Shown one piece after another: positions 1 to 7,103 of a stretch of 64,000 nt of DNA. The position numbers were made by a program, and so were the translations under genes. The notes under the pieces are model-generated. The model was not told where the DNA came from and did not search any database. It saw only the letters and a program-made list of their open reading frames with translations. Origin of the DNA: Erwinia sp. E602 (GTDB taxonomy: Bacteria; Pseudomonadota; Gammaproteobacteria; Enterobacterales; Enterobacteriaceae); contig NZ_CP046582.1 in NCBI RefSeq assembly GCF_018141005.1, positions 434,001-498,000 of the forward strand, read 5' to 3'. How positions within the stretch are numbered: the first letter of the stretch is position 1; the number at the start of each line of letters is the position of its first letter.

Positions 1-1
1 T

Positions 2-1135
2 GTCTATAACTCGAATGAGGTGATAATTTCCTGGCGCGGGACGGCCAGTTTATTTGATGTGGGGACGGATCTTGCGTTCAGTCCGGTAAATTCAGATCTA
101 TGCGATATAAAAAAAACGGAATGCACGACGTTACTTCCTGCTGGAAAAGTACATACAGGGTTCTGGAGTGGTTATAGTCGGATAGAAAAGAAATTCAAAG
201 AGGAAGTCGAAACATTAAAAGATCTGCTGGCAAATCTTAAGTTGTTTATCTGTGGGCATAGTTTAGGTGGCGCATTAGCCTTAATCCATGCAGCAAAAAT
301 GAAGGGCTATAACCCTATACTTTACACCTATGGAATGCCGCGAACCTTTACCCGCGATGCCGTGAAGCAATTGTCGGAGATTACCCATTTCCGTCATGTT
401 AATGATAATGATCCGATTCCAGCCGTACCCGCGGAAGCCAACCTGGATAATGAGTTATATAAACTCTGGGGATGGCTGGGCGGTACTCTGGGCTTTTTCT
501 GGTCACTGGGTGAACTTCTCGCTTACCAGATGGTTGCCTGGGGGGACTGCTTCTGGCATCACGGCAATACGGTAGCCTTTCTCACCGTCACCCAGAGTCG
601 GGAATGGAAAGAGTGCAAGAGAGAGCTGCCGACTCCGGCAGGGTGTATTACCATCAGGAATTCACTTCCTCTTAAGGCCAAACTTTACCTGGTTCCTGCG
701 CTGGCGGAGCAGGAAATGCAGCTGGCTGGTCAGAAGCAGAAAGAGTTTAAAGCGTCATTAACGCAGGCAGATCTAACGGACTTTTTCCCCAAAGGCAGTA
801 ATCCGGACAGAGGCGCTAATTTAAATATTTTTGAACATTTTATGACATCCTATATGCCCTATATGTATAACACGGTGTTAGAGTTGATTGATAATGCCGG
901 GATAGTGGAAAAGCGTACCTTTACTGAGCATCTGCATAACGTTGATTCATTCAGGGAGCAGATGGCAGAAAATAAAAATGGCATACCGGAGAAAGAGTTA
1001 GTAAGAAATAACATCTTTCTGAATATAGAAGGGCTGCTTGGCGTATCGCTTTCCCCTACGTTATCTATGCCGTCAGGCAACGATACACTTTTGCGGTTTG
1101 CTCAATACGGAGAAGAGGTAATGGAAAATGTATAA
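2..1135 (+). CDS. T6SS-type class-3 lipase effector, 5'-truncated by window edge
   Basis: The frame is open from base 2, so the true start lies upstream; the GTG at 20 is internal. The visible 377 residues carry a lipase class-3 alpha/beta-hydrolase core. Counting from the GTG, the nucleophile elbow is GHSLGG (Ser81), the acid is probably Asp131 in VNDNDPIPAVP, and the base is His180 or His181 in CFWHHG. The last ~170 residues match nothing I recognise. The gene ends inside the start of a lipoprotein gene (8-nt overlap), and PAAR and T6SS structural genes follow. Together this suggests an anti-bacterial phospholipase effector (Tle type) with a downstream immunity gene. Substrate and delivery partner are inferred. 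GC content is clearly lower than in tssM onward, which suggests a horizontally acquired cassette. Confidence 0.8.
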   Translation, partial: VYNSNEVIISWRGTASLFDVGTDLAFSPVNSDLCDIKKTECTTLLPAGKVHTGFWSGYSRIEKKFKEEVETLKDLLANLKLFICGHSLGGALALIHAAKMKGYNPILYTYGMPRTFTRDAVKQLSEITHFRHVNDNDPIPAVPAEANLDNELYKLWGWLGGTLGFFWSLGELLAYQMVAWGDCFWHHGNTVAFLTVTQSREWKECKRELPTPAGCITIRNSLPLKAKLYLVPALAEQEMQLAGQKQKEFKASLTQADLTDFFPKGSNPDRGANLNIFEHFMTSYMPYMYNTVLELIDNAGIVEKRTFTEHLHNVDSFREQMAENKNGIPEKELVRNNIFLNIEGLLGVSLSPTLSMPSGNDTLLRFAQYGEEVMENV

Positions 1136-1898
1136 CCAATCAAAAATTATTCTGCTTTCCTTGGTATTGTTTACTGTGGCGGGTTGCAACATAAGTAGAA
1201 CTGTCAACAAAACATTATACCCGCCTGCGAATACAAAATGGGTCAATATTGAAGTAAAAAATCCATCTCAGTATACGAAACCGTTTCCGATTGAGGTCAG
1301 ATACATCTCGTATGAATGCATGAAAAAAAGAATTAGTGGATTTGATGGCTCAGTTATCACGGAACCCAGCTATAACGTTATTGGGATCCCCATGCAGCAA
1401 GGGAGTAGTGATATCTGGGAAGCAAAAGTAGCAATGACTGGCGGCGGTTCATGTAAATGGGCTTTGAGCGCCGTAACGCTTGGTATTGAATATATTGATG
1501 CTACTCACCTTGGCAAGGATCTTGTACCTGGTACGGCGATAGGTGTGACGCTTGCTTTTGATAATGATGCTTCGCGTAATGGCCAATTCACCTCCTCTAT
1601 AGGTGACTTGAATATTACGCGTAAATATTACCCATATATTCGAGAGAGGAAAATAGCAGAGAAAACAAAATCGCTTTCTCTGTTAGGGAAAGAAAATTTC
1701 CTTTCTTACAGAGTATCTAAGTTTGGCAGTATTTATTTTTACCCTGAAGTTGATGAGATGAAAATTGTTAGATATATAGAGCCATCAAAAAAAACTGATG
1801 GTGTGTACTCCAAAATAATTTATCCGGATGGAAGTGTTGCACCAGAAAAAACACTTTTTCCTGATTTTGATAAGGTTGACAAGATGAAAATTAATTAA
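1128..1898 (+). CDS. Immunity-type lipoprotein, copy 1 (intact)
   Basis: 256 residues with a short signal peptide and a lipobox ending AGC (Cys20). Asn follows the Cys, so sorting to the outer membrane is expected and the mature protein would face the periplasm. The start is the ATG inside the last codons of the lipase gene; its ribosome-binding AGAGG lies in the effector's 3' coding end. This translational coupling fits a cognate effector-immunity pair (Tle/Tli-like). The conserved core includes KNPSQYTKPFP, an EPSYNVIGIPMQQ segment, GGGSCKW and IYPDGSV near the C-terminus. I do not recognise a named domain; the immunity role is inferred from position and lipoprotein character. Confidence 0.72.
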   Translation: MYNQSKIILLSLVLFTVAGCNISRTVNKTLYPPANTKWVNIEVKNPSQYTKPFPIEVRYISYECMKKRISGFDGSVITEPSYNVIGIPMQQGSSDIWEAKVAMTGGGSCKWALSAVTLGIEYIDATHLGKDLVPGTAIGVTLAFDNDASRNGQFTSSIGDLNITRKYYPYIRERKIAEKTKSLSLLGKENFLSYRVSKFGSIYFYPEVDEMKIVRYIEPSKKTDGVYSKIIYPDGSVAPEKTLFPDFDKVDKMKIN

Positions 1899-1922
1899 TT
1901 ATTTTTATATCGAGAATGAAAT

Positions 1923-1992
1923 TTGGCAAAAGGTCTGGTTTTTATTAGTGAGAAAACCTCTCACGGCGGAAAAGTGGATTCCGCCTCTTTGA
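1923..1992 (+). pseudogene. PAAR gene 5' remnant
   Basis: About 23 codons read MAKGLVFISEKTSHGGKVDS-like if the TTG at 1923 stands for an ancestral ATG. They align with the start of the intact PAAR gene at 5673 (MTKGFVLLGDKTTHGGEV). The similarity stops abruptly near 1990, where the sequence turns into the 3' end of a lipase effector in a different frame (stop soon after the joint). This is a deletion scar, not a gene. Confidence 0.7.
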
Positions 1993-2347
1993 TTTTTCCC
2001 CAAAGGCAGTAATCCGGACAGAGGCGCTAATTTAAATATTTTGGAACACTTTATGACATCCTATGTTCCCTATATGTATAACAAAGTTTTAGAGCTGATT
2101 GATAATGTCGGGATAGTGGAAAAAACGTTCCTTTACTGAGCATCTGCATAACGTTGATTCATTCAGGGAGCAGATGGCAGAAAATAAAAATGGCATACCG
2201 GAGAGAGAGTTAGTAAGAAATAACATCTTTCTGAATATAGAAGGGCTGCTTGGCGTATCGCTTTCCCCTACGTTATCTATGCCGTCAGGCAACGATACAC
2301 TTTTGCGGTTTGCTCAATACGGAGAAGAGGTGATGGAAAATGTATAA
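1989..2347 (+). pseudogene. Lipase effector 3' fragment (second, displaced effector copy)
   Basis: The sequence is nearly identical to 778-1135, the last ~120 codons of the effector at the window start. It begins abruptly at a PAAR remnant, so the 5' three quarters is missing. Near 2120 it has one extra base in a run of A (GTGGAAAAAACG against GTGGAAAAGCG), which breaks the frame. Its tail overlaps the ATG of immunity copy 2 exactly as the intact effector overlaps copy 1. It is therefore the remains of a complete ancestral PAAR...effector-immunity unit. Confidence 0.85.
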
Positions 2348-3113
2348 TCAATCAAAAATTATTCTGCTTTACCTGATGTTGTTTTCATCGTCAGGGTGCA
2401 GCATAAGTAGAACTGTTAACAAGACGTTATCTCCACCGCCAGATACAAAATGGGTCAATGTTGAAGTAAAAAATCCGTCTCAGTATACGAAACCTTTCCC
2501 GCTTGAGGCCAGATACATCTCGTATGAATGCATGAAAAGGAGAATCAGTGGATTTGATGGTTCCGTTATCACGGAACCCAGCTATAACGTTATTGGGATC
2601 CCCATGCAGCAAGAGAGCGGGGATATCTGGAAAGCAAAAGTTGCTATGGTTGGTGGTGGCTCGTGTAAATGGACACTGAGTGCGGTCAATTTAGGTATCG
2701 AATATATAGACGCGATACATCTTGGCAAAGATCTTGTCCCTGGTACGGCGGTGGGTGTGACCCTCGCCTTTGATAATGATGCTTCTCGTAATGGACAGTT
2801 TACCTTTGTCACTGGAGATGTGAATTTATCTCCAGGATATTACCCTTATATAAGAGAGAAGAAAATGGGAGAGAGAGAGAATAGCTTATCTCTATTTGGT
2901 AAGAAAGACTTCCTATCATTGCGTGTTGGTGAGATTAGCTCTGTGAAATTTTCCCCTGAAATAGATGAGAGGAAAATAACGAGGTTTGTCGGGTTAGAGG
3001 AGAAAATAAAAGGTAAATACCCAAAAATTATTTACCCTGACGGAAGTGTTGCCCCTGAAAAAACGCTTTTCCCTGACTTTGATAAAGTTGATAAGATGAA
3101 GCTTAAGGAATAA
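2340..3113 (+). CDS. Immunity-type lipoprotein, copy 2 (intact)
   Basis: 257 residues, close paralogue of copy 1 over the whole length. The signal peptide ends SSSGC, a slightly atypical lipobox, with Ser at +2, so an outer-membrane lipoprotein is expected. It follows a dead effector fragment, so it is an orphan immunity gene: its own effector is gone but the reading frame is intact. The N-terminal half is almost the same as copy 1, while residues ~150-230 differ more. This mosaic pattern may reflect either specificity differences or gene conversion. Confidence 0.7.
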   Translation: MYNQSKIILLYLMLFSSSGCSISRTVNKTLSPPPDTKWVNVEVKNPSQYTKPFPLEARYISYECMKRRISGFDGSVITEPSYNVIGIPMQQESGDIWKAKVAMVGGGSCKWTLSAVNLGIEYIDAIHLGKDLVPGTAVGVTLAFDNDASRNGQFTFVTGDVNLSPGYYPYIREKKMGERENSLSLFGKKDFLSLRVGEISSVKFSPEIDERKITRFVGLEEKIKGKYPKIIYPDGSVAPEKTLFPDFDKVDKMKLKE

Positions 3114-3224
3114 TAATGATGTGATAGTTTTGCATCTTAGGTGTGTCGGCTAATTAATTATTGCACTTGCATGCCATTAATATATTGTCATTGATGATTT
3201 ATTATGAAGAGGAGATAATGGGGA

Positions 3225-3995
3225 ATGTATAAAAGATCCAGGGTTTTGCTCCTTTTATTGATGTTATTTTCTGCTAACGGTTGCAATCTTAGTCGGGCTG
3301 CTAACACGACGTTATCCCCACCGGCGGACACAAAATGGATCAATGTTTAAGTAAAGAACCCGTCCCAGTATACGAAACCTTTCCCACTTGAGGTCAGATA
3401 CATCTCGTATGAATGCAAGAAAAAAAGAATCAGTGGATTTGATGGTTCAGTAATCACAGAACCCAGCTATAACGTTATTGGGATCCCTATGCAGCAAGAA
3501 AGCGGGGATACCTGGAAAGCAAAAGTTGCTAAGACCGGTGGTGGCTCGTGTAAATGGACGTTGAGTGCGGTCAATTTAGGTATCGAGTATATAGATGCGA
3601 TACATCTTGGCAAAGATCTTGTCCCTGGTACGGCGGTAGGTGTGGCTCTTGCTTTTGATAATGATGCTTCGCGAAACGGGCAATATAGATCAGTGCAAGG
3701 GGATTTGAAACTATCGCCAAAGTATTATCCTTATATAACGGAGTGGAATCTTAATAAAAAATTGAAAGACCTGTCTTTGTATGGGAAGGAAAGTTTTTTA
3801 AGTTACAGGATCACTGATGGTAATAATGTTTTATTTGAGCCTTCATTAGATGAAAATAAATTAATTAGATATATTGAGCCAGAAAAGAAAATCAAAGGTG
3901 TTTACCCTAGGGTAATATATCCAGATGGTAGTGTTACATCCGATGGAACCGTATTTCCGGGTTTTGATAAGGTCGATAAGATGCAGGCTGAGTGA
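3225..3995 (+). pseudogene. Immunity-type lipoprotein, copy 3 (nonsense mutation)
   Basis: The ATG at 3225 opens a lipoprotein signal (lipobox ANGC) and a normal N-terminus, but codon 42 is TAA (3348-3350) where the other copies have GAA (Glu before VKNPSQYT). Past this stop the frame stays open to 3995 and keeps the full family sequence, so this is a single recent nonsense change. Translation could restart at the internal ATG at 3489, which would give a product without a signal peptide; there is no evidence that this happens. Confidence 0.82.
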
Positions 3996-4110
3996 TAGGA
4001 CTGACAGAAGCATTTAATCTATCAGGCGTGTCAGGCTAGTTAATTATTAGTCTTGCACGTCGGGTATATGCTTTTATAGATAGCCTCATACGGATAAGAG
4101 GTAATGGAAG

Positions 4111-4878
4111 ATGTATAAGAGATTACATTTATTTATCTTGATCCAAATTGCATTTTTGCTAAACGGATGTGCTCAGGCAACAGACAGAACATTATCACCA
4201 CCATCGAATACTGCATGGGTTAATATAAAGATAAAAAACCCTTCATCGTATACAAAACCTTTTCCTCTTGAGGTGCTCTATGTATCAACGACGTGCAAGC
4301 GTGAATTGATGAGTATGCGGGACGGCCAGCATTATGAGAAAGTAGGACTCAATTCAATAAAAATACCTCTTCAGGAGAAGAACTCATCTGATATATGGAT
4401 TGCAAAAATTGCAAAAGATGGCGGAGGTAAGTGTAACTGGAAACTGAGTGAGTTCAATTTGGGTATTGAATATGTTAATGCTACTCACCTCGGTAAGGGT
4501 TTAGTTCCGGGAACCGCAGTTGGTGCAACAATTGTGTTTGATGACAATGCAACAAGAAATGGTCTTTTTAAGGTGTCTGAAAGTTCTGAGATTTTTTTAT
4601 CCCCTGCGTACTATCCCTTGATACAAATTAATAAGCGCATCAGTACAAGCGATATGTTGAATTTATTTGGTGAGAAAGATTTTATGCGGATAAAGATGAC
4701 TTCTCCTGCCAAAAATATCCAGGTGAAATTTAATCCAACTCTTGATGAATCTAAACTGGTTAAGATGATTGCTCCAAAAGAGCATAAAGTCGGAGCATTT
4801 TACAAGATTATCTACCCGGATGGTTCAGTAGTGTTCGATGGAACAACTCACCCTGATGTAAACAGGTTGAAGGATTAA
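4111..4878 (+). CDS. Immunity-type lipoprotein, copy 4 (divergent, intact)
   Basis: 255 residues with signal peptide and lipobox LNGC (Cys20), Ala at +2. It is the most divergent member: it keeps TLSPPSNTAWVN, NPSSYTKPFPLEV, GGGKCNW and IYPDGSV, but the central EPSYNVIGIPMQQ block is replaced by NSIKIPLQEKN. It is preceded by GAGGTAATGGA, which resembles the effector-tail/ribosome-binding segment before copies 1 and 2. It ends 3 bases before copy 5. It is probably an immunity protein to a related but different lipase. Confidence 0.7.
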   Translation: MYKRLHLFILIQIAFLLNGCAQATDRTLSPPSNTAWVNIKIKNPSSYTKPFPLEVLYVSTTCKRELMSMRDGQHYEKVGLNSIKIPLQEKNSSDIWIAKIAKDGGGKCNWKLSEFNLGIEYVNATHLGKGLVPGTAVGATIVFDDNATRNGLFKVSESSEIFLSPAYYPLIQINKRISTSDMLNLFGEKDFMRIKMTSPAKNIQVKFNPTLDESKLVKMIAPKEHKVGAFYKIIYPDGSVVFDGTTHPDVNRLKD

Positions 4879-4881
4879 TTT

Positions 4882-5645
4882 ATGTGTAAGGATATAAATA
4901 AGTTATTCCTCAGTGCGCTAATTTTATTTATTGTTGGTTGTGTCAATGCGGATGATCGTGCACTGTCACCACCAGTGAATACTCAGTGGGTTAATATTGA
5001 AGTAAAAAATCCATCTCAGTATACGAAACCTTTCCCACTTGAGGTCAGATACATCTCGTATGAATGCAAGAAAAAAAGAATCAGTGGATTTGATGGTTCA
5101 GTAATCACGGAACCTAGCTATAACGTTATTGGGATCCCTATGCAGCAAGAGAGCGGGGATACCTGGAAAGCAAAAGTTGCTATTACTGGCGGAGGCTCGT
5201 GTAAATGGACGTTGAGTGCGGTCAATTTAGGTATCGAGTATATAGATGCGATACATCTTGGCAAAGATCTCGTACCCGGAACAGCGGTAGGGTGTCGCTC
5301 GTTTTTGATAATGATGCTTCGCGAAACGGGCAATATAGATCAGTGCAAGGGGATTTGAAACTATCGCCAAAGTATTATCCTTATATAACGGAGTGGAATC
5401 TTAATAAAAAATAGAAAGACCTGTCTTTGTATGGGAAGGAAATTTTTTTAAGTTACAGGATTACTGATGGTGATAATTTTTTATTTGAACCTTCATTAGA
5501 TGAAAATAAATTAATTAGATGTATTGAGCCAGAAAAGAAAATCAAAGGTGTTTACCCTGGAATAATATATCCAGATGGTAGGGTTACATCCGATGGAACC
5601 GTATTTCCGGATTTTGATAAGATCGACAAAATGCAAGTTAATTGA
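4882..5645 (+). pseudogene. Immunity-type lipoprotein, copy 5 (frameshift and nonsense)
   Basis: It begins as a family lipoprotein (lipobox IVGC) but loses one base near 5290-5300: GTAGGGTGTCGCTCG replaces the 16-base GTAGGTGTGGCTCTTG of copy 3. This shifts the frame and ends it at 5358. In the restored frame a second lesion, TAG at 5412-5414 in place of TTG, stops translation again. The 3' part to 5645 is otherwise close to copy 3. Two independent lesions mark it as a decayed gene. Confidence 0.82.
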
Positions 5646-5672
5646 TTCTTATTTATTGTGCGAGGATTAAAC

Positions 5673-5939
5673 ATGACAAAAGGCTTCGTTTTACTCGGTG
5701 ATAAAACAACGCATGGCGGTGAAGTGATCTCCGCCTCTTCCAGGATTACAGTCGATGGGAAAAAAGCTGCTTTGGTTGGCGATATGGTCAGTTGCCCGGT
5801 AGAAGGGCATGGAAAGAATCCCATAGTGGAAGGATCACCGCACCGCACTTTTAATGGTCGGGCAGTGGTTGTTGATGGCTGCAAATGTCAGTGTGGTTGT
5901 ACTGTAATTTCAAGTACTCAGAACAGCACGGTAGGATAA
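5673..5939 (+). CDS. PAAR-domain T6SS spike-tip protein
   Basis: 88 residues, a stand-alone PAAR protein that would sharpen the VgrG spike and carry an effector. It has the short repeating glycine-rich PAAR pattern (GDKTTHGGEV, GDMVSCPVEGHG, GSPHRTFNGRAVVVDG). His and Cys residues that could bind the tip metal ion include His17, Cys45, His50 and a C-terminal CKCQCGC cluster. I chose the ATG at 5673, with AGGA 6 bases upstream, rather than the in-frame GTG at 5658. No effector extension is fused to it. It sits after the immunity array and 3 bases before the next gene, probably in one transcript with the structural genes. Confidence 0.88.
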   Translation: MTKGFVLLGDKTTHGGEVISASSRITVDGKKAALVGDMVSCPVEGHGKNPIVEGSPHRTFNGRAVVVDGCKCQCGCTVISSTQNSTVG

Positions 5940-5942
5940 TAA

Positions 5943-7103
5943 ATGGGCTGGGAAAGGACGAAAGCAACAACAATGGATCTACCTCCAGAGCCATCATTTA
6001 TGGGATGGCTTTTAGCCGGAGGTATTGCTGCGATTGTGGGTATTTTGCTGTTTATCCTCCATGCGTCCGGCATGGTTAAGGCGCTGGCAATATTCAATAT
6101 CTGGTGGCTGGCATCCAGCCCTGTTCTTGGCTGGTTTTTCCTGTTTTGTTTGCGAGGGTGGCTGTGGGGCAGAACCGTCAATGAACATCAGTTTTTGCAA
6201 AAGGAAGCTGAATACGGGCAGCAGCAGTGGGAATCCTGGGCAGGACGTTATCTGGCCGTGCTTGGAAGCAGCATGCTGCTACCTTCTGGAGTGACCTCTG
6301 ACGCCATTGCGAAAAATGAAGCCGGAGATGCACCCCAATTTTTTTCACTGACCAGCCATTTTGATGCTCAATTGGTGACGTCGACCTCCCTGTTGGAACT
6401 GGGTCTGGCCGGTGTACAAAACGCGATCGCGATGTTACCTGCTACAGTGCCGTTCAATGTCACCATCGTTAGCGACATGATTTCGTATGACTTTGAAACT
6501 CAGTTCCACGAAGTATGGGGAAGAATTTACCCTGGGCATGCGCTAACAGGTTCGGTTTCATTTTGTGGAACCCTTTCTTTTTCCTGGATCGAAGAACGCC
6601 TTAAAAATCCCGTTTTCGATATCGATTTGATCCTGATATTGCAGCAGCAAGGTGCTGAACATTATTCCGACGCACTCGCGACCATAATACTTACCAGCGA
6701 TGATGTTGCTGAAAAATATCAGCTTCCTCATTCTGCCCGCATATTGCGACCGATGCCGTTGGACATGGAAAATTTCAAAGCTGATATGGAGTTGTTCCTC
6801 GAAACTCAAACGATCGCCTGTCAGACAACAGGCGTGTTTTGTGACTACGGGCACTGGAATGACGGGTTTGCTGAGTTAATGACAGCATCTCAATCACATC
6901 TGACACCGTGGGAGCCGCAGGAGATTGATGTACTGGAAAATTATAACGGGATTCCAGGGGCAGGGAGTGCGTGGCTTTTAGCCACATTACTGTCCGACAT
7001 CGTGTCTGTTAGCAACAAACCTGTTTTAGGGCTGTTTACCTCAGGTACTGATCGTTTTGTCAGTACTGTTACCTCAGGGAGTAGAAATAATGATGCTGGG
7101 TAG
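5943..7103 (+). CDS. Unrecognised T6SS-associated inner-membrane protein
   Basis: 386 residues. Two hydrophobic segments, at ~20-42 and ~50-72 (rich in W, L and F), suggest an N-terminal membrane anchor followed by a ~310-residue soluble domain, probably alpha/beta. I see no catalytic motif. It lies between PAAR and tssM, begins 3 bases after PAAR, and its last 14 bases overlap the start of tssM, so it belongs to the T6SS operon. Its N-terminal GGIAAIVGILLF and following WWLASSPVLGWFF could position it next to the TssJLM membrane complex, but this is a guess from location. Confidence 0.72.
   Translation: MGWERTKATTMDLPPEPSFMGWLLAGGIAAIVGILLFILHASGMVKALAIFNIWWLASSPVLGWFFLFCLRGWLWGRTVNEHQFLQKEAEYGQQQWESWAGRYLAVLGSSMLLPSGVTSDAIAKNEAGDAPQFFSLTSHFDAQLVTSTSLLELGLAGVQNAIAMLPATVPFNVTIVSDMISYDFETQFHEVWGRIYPGHALTGSVSFCGTLSFSWIEERLKNPVFDIDLILILQQQGAEHYSDALATIILTSDDVAEKYQLPHSARILRPMPLDMENFKADMELFLETQTIACQTTGVFCDYGHWNDGFAELMTASQSHLTPWEPQEIDVLENYNGIPGAGSAWLLATLLSDIVSVSNKPVLGLFTSGTDRFVSTVTSGSRNNDAG

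Larger units (their letters stand above)
1128..5645 (+). repeat. Tandem array of five immunity lipoprotein genes with effector/PAAR fossils
   Basis: Five homologous ~770-bp units lie head to tail. Copies 2, 3 and 5 share long nearly identical DNA blocks, for example around KNPSQYTKPFP and GIEYIDAIHLGKDLVPGTAVG. The spacers before copies 3 and 4 (3114-3224 and 3996-4110) are also homologous to each other, including TTAATTATT and GCACxTGC-like segments. A direct repeat, 778-1135 against 1989-2347, gives the substrate for further deletion or duplication. Base composition is AT-rich compared with the flanking T6SS genes. Confidence 0.85.

Noticed and set aside
3489..3995. 168-codon frame as a separate cytoplasmic gene
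   Set aside because: It is the in-frame remainder of immunity copy 3 after a nonsense codon; the start is an internal Met conserved in all copies.
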